A stretch of 64,000 nucleotides of DNA from Vreelandella neptunia. Its GTDB lineage: Bacteria > Pseudomonadota > Gammaproteobacteria > Pseudomonadales > Halomonadaceae. Shown piece by piece: positions 59,801 through 64,000 of this stretch. Numbering within the stretch: the first letter of the stretch is position 1; the number at the start of each line of letters is the position of its first letter. The stretch spans positions 1-64,000 of the forward strand of contig NZ_JHQL01000002.1 of assembly GCF_000712975.1 (NCBI RefSeq), given 5' to 3'. The notes under the pieces are model-generated. The model was not told the DNA's origin. It searched no databases and saw nothing but the letters and a program-made list of their open reading frames with translations. Made by a program: the position numbers and the translations under genes.

Positions 59801-60322
59801 CCGCCCGGTACGGATTAACTCCAGATAAAAACGTTCTGGAAAGGCGCGCTGCCACTCTTCTAACAGCTCCCGGGCTTCGCGCTCATGCTCAGACAGCAAG
59901 TGACGACCTATTTCGCCTTCACGCCCGCCTGATAGTGCAATCAATCCTTCGCTTTGCGCTAGCACCCACTGCTTGTCCAGAATGGCTCGCCCGTGGCGCT
60001 GGCCATCCGTCCAACCTTTAGAAATCAATTCAGTGAGATTGCGATAACCAACATCGTTCATCGCCAGCAGCGTAATGCGATATGGATGAGCCTCATCATG
60101 AGGGTTGTGCAGCCATAAGTCGCTACCGATGATCGGCTTAAGGCCAGCACCCTGGGCCGCTTTATAGAACTTAACCAGACCAAACAGGTTAGCTTCATCG
60201 GTTAAGGCCAGTGCTGGCATCCCACGCTCCGCGGTGGTGCTGACCAGTGACTTGAGTTTTACCAAGCCATCAACCAGGGAGTATTCACTGTGCAAACGTA
60301 GATGAACAAACGGAACCGTCAT
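56819..60322 (-). CDS. dnaE: DNA polymerase III subunit alpha
   Basis: Replicative polymerase, 1167 residues (E. coli 1160). The PHP domain begins [18 protein letters not shown]. The polymerase core has [14 protein letters not shown] and the catalytic PDFDVDF segment. [20 protein letters not shown] and the C-terminal OB-fold ([22 protein letters not shown] cut by residue) follow. It lies 38 bp after rnhB in the standard lpxB-rnhB-dnaE-accA order. Confidence 0.98.
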   Translation of the reverse strand: MTVPFVHLRLHSEYSLVDGLVKLKSLVSTTAERGMPALALTDEANLFGLVKFYKAAQGAGLKPIIGSDLWLHNPHDEAHPYRITLLAMNDVGYRNLTELISKGWTDGQRHGRAILDKQWVLAQSEGLIALSGGREGEIGRHLLSEHEREARELLEEWQRAFPERFYLELIRTGRPLEEECVHASVKLAIASNTPVVATNDVRFLEREDFWAHETRVAIGEGKALDDPRRERRYTEEQYLKSPEEMAALFADIPEALENSVMIAERCSVDVRLGEIFLPEFEIPDGMTQDEFFRKVSHDGLTERLDFLFPAEQYPRDSDAYREINQRYRDRLEFELNVIIQMGFPGYFLIVMDFIQWAKDNNVPVGPGRGSGAGSLVAYAQKITDLDPIGYDLLFERFLNPERVSMPDFDVDFCMEKRDKVIEYVANRYGRNAVSQIVTFGTMAAKAVVRDVARAQGRPYSLGDKLSKLIPFEVGMTLAKAIEQEPALKEFIGNDEEAEEIWEMALKLEGTTRGTGKHAGGVVIAPTKLTDFSPLLCDEDGSGLVVQFDKNDIEDAGLVKFDFLGLRTLTIIDWALEMVDKVRGVNGQAPLNIDAIPLDDSKTFEMLKRAETTAVFQLESRGMKELIKRLLPDSLDDMIALVALFRPGPLQSGMVDDFINRKHGRAEVSYPHPDYQHDLLKPVLSPTYGIILYQEQVMQIAQVMAGYSLGQADMLRRAMGKKKPEEMAKQRSGFMEGCAANGIDKDLAGNIFDLVEKFAGYGFNKSHSAAYALVSYQTAWLKAHYPGPFMAAVMSTEMDNLDKVVPLIEECRHLKLTVTPPDVNVGGYKFTVDTEGRVVYGLGAIRGVGEGPIGAIVEARNTDGPFKDLFDFCRRMDPKRMNKRTLEALIRSGALDNLGPNRAVLSAAMEDALKAAAQNHANQNLGMLDMFGDAFSAEEEATDPYAEYQSAREWTDRERLSGEKDTLGLYLTGHPIDEYERELKRFVSTRISDLKASREPQRVAGLVVAMRTMKSKRGDTMAFITLDDRTGRIEASLFGELFDQLRGQIESDQVIIVEGEVSNDDFSGGLRLRGKDVTPMVTARIRYGEAVELALDAEQINGRLVDSLRESLTPYRDTGGLPVRLQYRHSEAVGWLALADDWKVAPSDDLLLALRDVQGQVGVQLRYR

Positions 60323-60360
60323 GGGACTCTCAGCAACAAGGCTAGATAAATAGAAAAAGC

Positions 60361-60978
60361 TTACAGCAGCGCTAACTGACGCTGAACTGGCGCAAAGCTC
60401 CGGCGGTGCTCGGCAAGCGGCCCGTGGGCAGATAGTGCCGCCAAATGTTCTTTCGTTGGGTACCCTTTGTGACGGGCAAAGCCATAGTCAGGATAGCGCA
60501 GATCCAGCTCGGCCATCTGTGCGTCGCGGGCGACTTTAGCCAAAATCGATGCAGCAGCGATCGCAGGATGACGAGCATCGCCTTTCACTACCGCTTGCCC
60601 AGGCAGCTCATGCCCAGGCAGCCGATTACCATCTACCAATAAATATTCTGCTGCGGGTGTTAAGGCATCAATGGCACGCCGCATAGCAAGATGAGTGGCA
60701 TGATAAATATTTAGCTGGTCGACTTCAGCAGCGCTGGCTTCTGCCACAGCAAACGCTAATGCGCACTCACGAATCTGTACATCCAGCGCTTCGCGCTTTT
60801 TAGCGGTAAGTTTTTTGGAATCCGTTAGCCCCTCAATCGGGCGACTAGGATCAAGAATTACCGCCGATGCAACAACACTGCCGATCAGAGGCCCACGCCC
60901 GACTTCGTCAACGCCTGCTAGAAAGTCGCCATGGTAGTCGATCACTAAAGGAGGGTAGGCAGTCGGCTTAACGGCCAT
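60361..60978 (-). CDS. rnhB: Ribonuclease HII
   Basis: It removes ribonucleotides and RNA of RNA-DNA hybrids. The 205-residue form starts at the ATG at 60978, where AAGGA lies seven bases upstream, and overlaps lpxB by 11 bp. Catalytic acids are in [10 protein letters not shown] (Asp/Glu pair), in LLVDGN and further on in the [10 protein letters not shown] segment. Ten extra upstream codons are possible but less likely. Confidence 0.96.
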   Translation of the reverse strand: MAVKPTAYPPLVIDYHGDFLAGVDEVGRGPLIGSVVASAVILDPSRPIEGLTDSKKLTAKKREALDVQIRECALAFAVAEASAAEVDQLNIYHATHLAMRRAIDALTPAAEYLLVDGNRLPGHELPGQAVVKGDARHPAIAAASILAKVARDAQMAELDLRYPDYGFARHKGYPTKEHLAALSAHGPLAEHRRSFAPVQRQLALL

Positions 60979-62167
60979 GATGGCTTCCTTCTTGGGCAAC
61001 TTCGCCACTGCAATCCAATGGCTGGCCCACCACCAGAGAGGCTATAGCCTGCGCGGCACGTTGGCTGGCATTGCGCTGTAAACCACGGTGCATATCGGCA
61101 AAGCGCGCTTCTAGGGCGTGGCGTTCTGCTGCATTATTAATCATTTCGTCGAGCTGCTCAGCAATCCCTTCTGGCGTTGCCGCATCCTGAATCAGTTCTG
61201 GCACCACACTCTCTTGAGCGATTAAGTTAGGTAATGAAATCCATTTAGTTTTCACTAAGCGTTTTGCCAGCCAGTGGGTCATCGGTGCCATTTTGTAAGC
61301 TACCAGCATTGACCGATGGCATAACATGGCCTCTAGTGCCGCGGTGCCCGAGGCAAGCAATACAGCATCGCTGGCTACCATTGCCTCTCGTGCCTGACCT
61401 TCCAAGAGCATGACCCGCTTGCTTAACATAGGGTAGCTTGCCAGAAGCTGGATGATTTCTTGATACCGCTGATGGGTCGCTGCGGGAATGACCACATGCA
61501 GCGCTTCATTACGCTGACAGAGCAATTCGGCAGCGCGTAAAAATGTATCACCCAAAAAGCGTATTTCATTGCCCCGCGAACCAGGCAATATTGCCAAAAC
61601 AGGAACTTGAGCAGGCAATGCGAGTGTTTGGCGAGCCGTTTGGCGATCATTCTCAAGCGGTAATTCATCCGCTAATGGATGACCAACGAAAGCAACCGGC
61701 ACCTGATGCTGATGGTAAAAATCAGCTTCAAACGGCAGCAGTGTTAACATGCCATTAACCGCCTTGGCGATCTTTTTCACACGCCCTTGCCGCCATGCCC
61801 ATACCGAAGGGCTCACATAGTGGGCTGTCTTCAGTCCGGCAGCGCGTAGCTGTTTTTCAAGGCCAATATTGAAGTCGGGCGCGTCGATGCCAATCATAAT
61901 ATCCGGCTGCCAGGCGAGTGCTTCTTCGCGCAGTATGCGGCGCACGCGAATGAGTTCAGGCAGGTGCTTGACGACCTCCACCAGGCCCATCACCGATAAT
62001 GTTTCAAGGGGAAAGCGGCTCGTCAGCCCATGCGCTTCCATACGTGGGCCGCCTAGACCTCGAAACTCAACGTTGGGATGCATCAGCGTAAGCTCATGCA
62101 TCAACCCTGCACCGAGAATATCGCCAGAGAGTTCGCCTGCGACAATGTATACGCGCTGAAGTGTCAT
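60968..62167 (-). CDS. lpxB: Lipid-A-disaccharide synthase
   Basis: Glycosyltransferase joining UDP-diacylglucosamine and lipid X at the inner membrane in lipid A synthesis. Motifs: [17 protein letters not shown] at the N terminus, [20 protein letters not shown] near 100, and [19 protein letters not shown]. The ATG at 62167 fits family alignment (399 residues). An in-frame ATG at 62203 would add 12. Neither has a clear ribosome site, and the sequence before 62167 is pyrimidine-rich. Confidence 0.95.
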   Translation of the reverse strand: MTLQRVYIVAGELSGDILGAGLMHELTLMHPNVEFRGLGGPRMEAHGLTSRFPLETLSVMGLVEVVKHLPELIRVRRILREEALAWQPDIMIGIDAPDFNIGLEKQLRAAGLKTAHYVSPSVWAWRQGRVKKIAKAVNGMLTLLPFEADFYHQHQVPVAFVGHPLADELPLENDRQTARQTLALPAQVPVLAILPGSRGNEIRFLGDTFLRAAELLCQRNEALHVVIPAATHQRYQEIIQLLASYPMLSKRVMLLEGQAREAMVASDAVLLASGTAALEAMLCHRSMLVAYKMAPMTHWLAKRLVKTKWISLPNLIAQESVVPELIQDAATPEGIAEQLDEMINNAAERHALEARFADMHRGLQRNASQRAAQAIASLVVGQPLDCSGEVAQEGSHHGR

Positions 62168-62231
62168 GATGAGAAAGGAAGAGATATGAGCATTTGAGTC
62201 CATCGTTGATGCTAACTAGCCATCAACGTTG

Positions 62232-62999
62232 TTAGCGGATGATACCGCGCGTAGACCGCTCAATTGAGTCGGCAAACGTGGTGACTTCTGGCAAATCGAA
62301 CCGGCTGCGCATTTCGCTAACTGCCTGCTCAACGGTTAAACCTTGGCGATACACTAACTTATAAGCACTGCTTAAGGCATTGATTGCATCACGGCTAAAA
62401 CCACGCCGCTTCAAGCCAACCAGATTAAGGCCTCGTGCTTCAGCAGGATTGCCATTGATCATCACGTAAGCGGGGGTATCTTTGGTAATAATAGACCCAC
62501 CCCCGGCCATCGCATGTTCACCAAAGTGGCAAAACTGATGAACAGCCGCCAAACCACCTAAAATAGCATGGTCGCCGAGTACAACATGACCTGCCAAAGT
62601 GACTTGGTTCGCTAGAATACAGTCGTTGCCAATCACGCAGTCATGGCCGACATGAACATACGCCATAAACAGGTTACGCGATCCAATGGTGGTTTCACCG
62701 CGATCTTGTACGGTACCACGATGGAGGGTAACGCCTTCACGAACAACGTTATCATCCCCCATAATTAAGCGTGTTGGTTCGCCAGCGTATTTTTTATCCT
62801 GGCAATCCTCGCCTACCGAAGCAAATTGAAAAATTCGTGTACGCTCGCCTAGAACGGCAGGTCCTTTAATAACGACGTGAGAGCCAATCACAGAGCCAGC
62901 GCCAATAGTGACATTTGGCCCAATCACACTAAATGGCCCCACCTCGACATCATCAGCAAGCTGCGCTTTAGGATCAACCAGTGCAGTAGGATGTATCAA
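62232..62999 (-). CDS. lpxA: UDP-N-acetylglucosamine acyltransferase
   Basis: First step of lipid A synthesis, adding a hydroxyacyl chain from ACP. The 255-residue left-handed beta-helix shows hexapeptide repeats from residue 1 and the catalytic His segment [15 protein letters not shown]. The C-terminal helical domain begins [13 protein letters not shown]. Its start overlaps fabZ by 4 bp (ATGA). Confidence 0.97.
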   Translation of the reverse strand: MIHPTALVDPKAQLADDVEVGPFSVIGPNVTIGAGSVIGSHVVIKGPAVLGERTRIFQFASVGEDCQDKKYAGEPTRLIMGDDNVVREGVTLHRGTVQDRGETTIGSRNLFMAYVHVGHDCVIGNDCILANQVTLAGHVVLGDHAILGGLAAVHQFCHFGEHAMAGGGSIITKDTPAYVMINGNPAEARGLNLVGLKRRGFSRDAINALSSAYKLVYRQGLTVEQAVSEMRSRFDLPEVTTFADSIERSTRGIIR

Positions 63000-63439
63000 G
63001 CTACCTTCCTCTCAGCACAGATAATTTCTGCCTCGCAGGCTAGCTCACCGTTAACCGTCGCACGGCAGGCGAACTTCCAAATACCACGCTTACCACGAAT
63101 CACATTTGCCTCCAGCACTAATTGGTCACCGGGCATCACGGGGCGCTTGAAGCGTACATTATCACTTCCTACCAAATAATAAACATAGCCATCAGCTGGC
63201 AGTTTATTGACTGTTTTAAAACCTAAAATTCCGCACACCTGAGCCAGCGCTTCTAGTACTAAAACACCTGGCATAATAGGGTGATGAGGGAAATGGCCAT
63301 TAAAAAACGGCTCGTTGATGCTAACATTCTTATACGCAACGATGGTTTCGCCCACGGTTAATTGCGTTACTCGATCCACCAGCAAGAATGGGTAGCGGTG
63401 GGGCAAGTATTCGCGAATTTCGTTAATATCCATAACCAT
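62996..63439 (-). CDS. fabZ: 3-hydroxyacyl-[acyl-carrier-protein] dehydratase FabZ
   Basis: Dehydrates 3-hydroxyacyl-ACP in fatty acid elongation. From the ATG at 63439 (GAGG upstream) it has 147 residues. The hotdog signatures [14 protein letters not shown] and the active-site [20 protein letters not shown] are clear. Fifteen extra upstream codons are possible but lack support. It competes with LpxA for hydroxyacyl-ACP, and the genes are adjacent as usual. Confidence 0.96.
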   Translation of the reverse strand: MVMDINEIREYLPHRYPFLLVDRVTQLTVGETIVAYKNVSINEPFFNGHFPHHPIMPGVLVLEALAQVCGILGFKTVNKLPADGYVYYLVGSDNVRFKRPVMPGDQLVLEANVIRGKRGIWKFACRATVNGELACEAEIICAERKVA

Positions 63440-63577
63440 CGTAACGACCTCTAAATGACAAAAGGCCTGAGTAATATCAGGCACGCACCAGCAAGTTTGC
63501 TGGTAAAAAAGCAGTGAATTATAACCTGCTGCTATACAGCCTCAAGTTACCTGCCTATAAATTGCTGGCATAACGTC

Positions 63578-64000
63578 TCATAACGACTCACTGCGCTGGC
63601 TTTTCTCTAGTCGAGACAAGCGCTTGGCTATTTCATCGAGCTGTTTGAATCGCACCGCATTTTTACGCCATTGGGTATTGTTCATAGCACCAGTACCCGA
63701 CGAATAAACACCTGGCTCATGAATCGAATTGGTCACTAAGCTCATACCCGTTACCTGCACACCATCGCAAATGGTGAGGTGACCAGAAAGCCCAACGCCA
63801 CCGCCGAGCATGCAGTGCTTGCCCACCTTAGTAGAACCAGCAATACCAACGCAGCCTGCTAAAGCGCTGTGATCCCCAATCGTCACGTTATGGGCAATTT
63901 GTACTTGGCTATCAATTTTGACATCGTTACCAATCACCGTATCGCCTAAGGCACCGCGATCAATACTTGAACAACTGCCAACCTCAACGTCATCACCCAG
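63578..64000 (-). CDS. lpxD: UDP-3-O-acylglucosamine N-acyltransferase, C-terminal part, cut by right edge
   Basis: The last 140 codons of LpxD. Hexapeptide-repeat beta-helix ([14 protein letters not shown]), catalytic His segment [21 protein letters not shown], and a C-terminal helical tail ([14 protein letters not shown]). The frame is open to base 64000. It precedes fabZ by 138 bp, as in the lpxD-fabZ-lpxA-lpxB operon. Confidence 0.96.
   Translation of the reverse strand: MGDDVEVGSCSSIDRGALGDTVIGNDVKIDSQVQIAHNVTIGDHSALAGCVGIAGSTKVGKHCMLGGGVGLSGHLTICDGVQVTGMSLVTNSIHEPGVYSSGTGAMNNTQWRKNAVRFKQLDEIAKRLSRLEKSQRSESL

Overview
The window looks like chromosomal DNA of a Halomonas/Vreelandella-type gammaproteobacterium (Halomonadaceae). 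This rests on gene order and protein style only: dapA-bamC-purC, purL/mltF/tadA, ubiD-fre, rho, and lpxD-fabZ-lpxA-lpxB-rnhB-dnaE-accA-tilS are gammaproteobacterial blocks, and DUF3087 and UspA/transporter pairs are familiar in halomonads. Genus is an inference. No CRISPR array, prophage, integrase or insertion sequence was seen.

Layout. 1-4773 (minus) is the N-terminal 1591 codons of a giant trimeric autotransporter adhesin that continues past the left edge. Its AT-rich 1.45-kb upstream region (4774-6228) separates it from a divergent orphan OmpR-type response regulator. 7.1-14.8 kb holds housekeeping genes (purC, bamC, dapA; bcp; perM/tusA; bepA; nadA). 15.1 kb carries tRNA-Lys. 15.3-20.7 kb is a minus-strand operon (crotonase, radD, scpA, scpB, rluB). 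20.9-29.3 kb holds purL, mltF, tadA, an acyl-CoA thioesterase and malic enzyme.

29.9-39.3 kb is the main accessory region. Eight co-directional genes encode a kinase-like APH protein, an uncharacterised YnjBCD-type ABC importer, two small glycosyltransferases (rSAM/selenodomain-associated types 2 and 1), a VTT-membrane/disulfide-oxidoreductase fusion and a flavoprotein resembling the N-terminal half of SelD fusions. No SelD or radical SAM gene is present. The first half is visibly GC-rich. It is followed by an AT-rich block (39.3-42.8 kb: LysE exporter, small lipoprotein, AGCS symporter, UspA). At the far side of that block lies a decayed second copy of the 3' end of the flavoprotein gene.

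42.9-46.9 kb is a set of small envelope/stress genes (META lipoprotein, glyoxalase, DUF411 protein, DUF457 membrane protein, MliC-like lipoprotein, DUF3087). 47.0-48.5 kb is a DAHP synthase gene preceded by a complete transcription attenuator: a 43-aa leader peptide with seven aromatic residues in ten, then a 17-bp terminator hairpin. A second 58-aa leader-like ORF, also aromatic-rich, lies between the attenuator and the enzyme gene. 48.6-52.4 kb has a 42-aa membrane peptide gene, fre, ubiD and rho. 52.9-55.7 kb has ppx and tilS, which overlap tail to tail. 55.7-64 kb is the accA-dnaE-rnhB-lpxB-lpxA-fabZ-lpxD block, running off the right edge inside lpxD.

Most working value lies in the aromatic attenuator with its tandem leader ORFs, the 29.9-39.3 kb cluster as a candidate undescribed uptake/modification pathway, and the gene-end remnant bounding the AT-rich insertion. 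Compositional statements are by eye, not computed.
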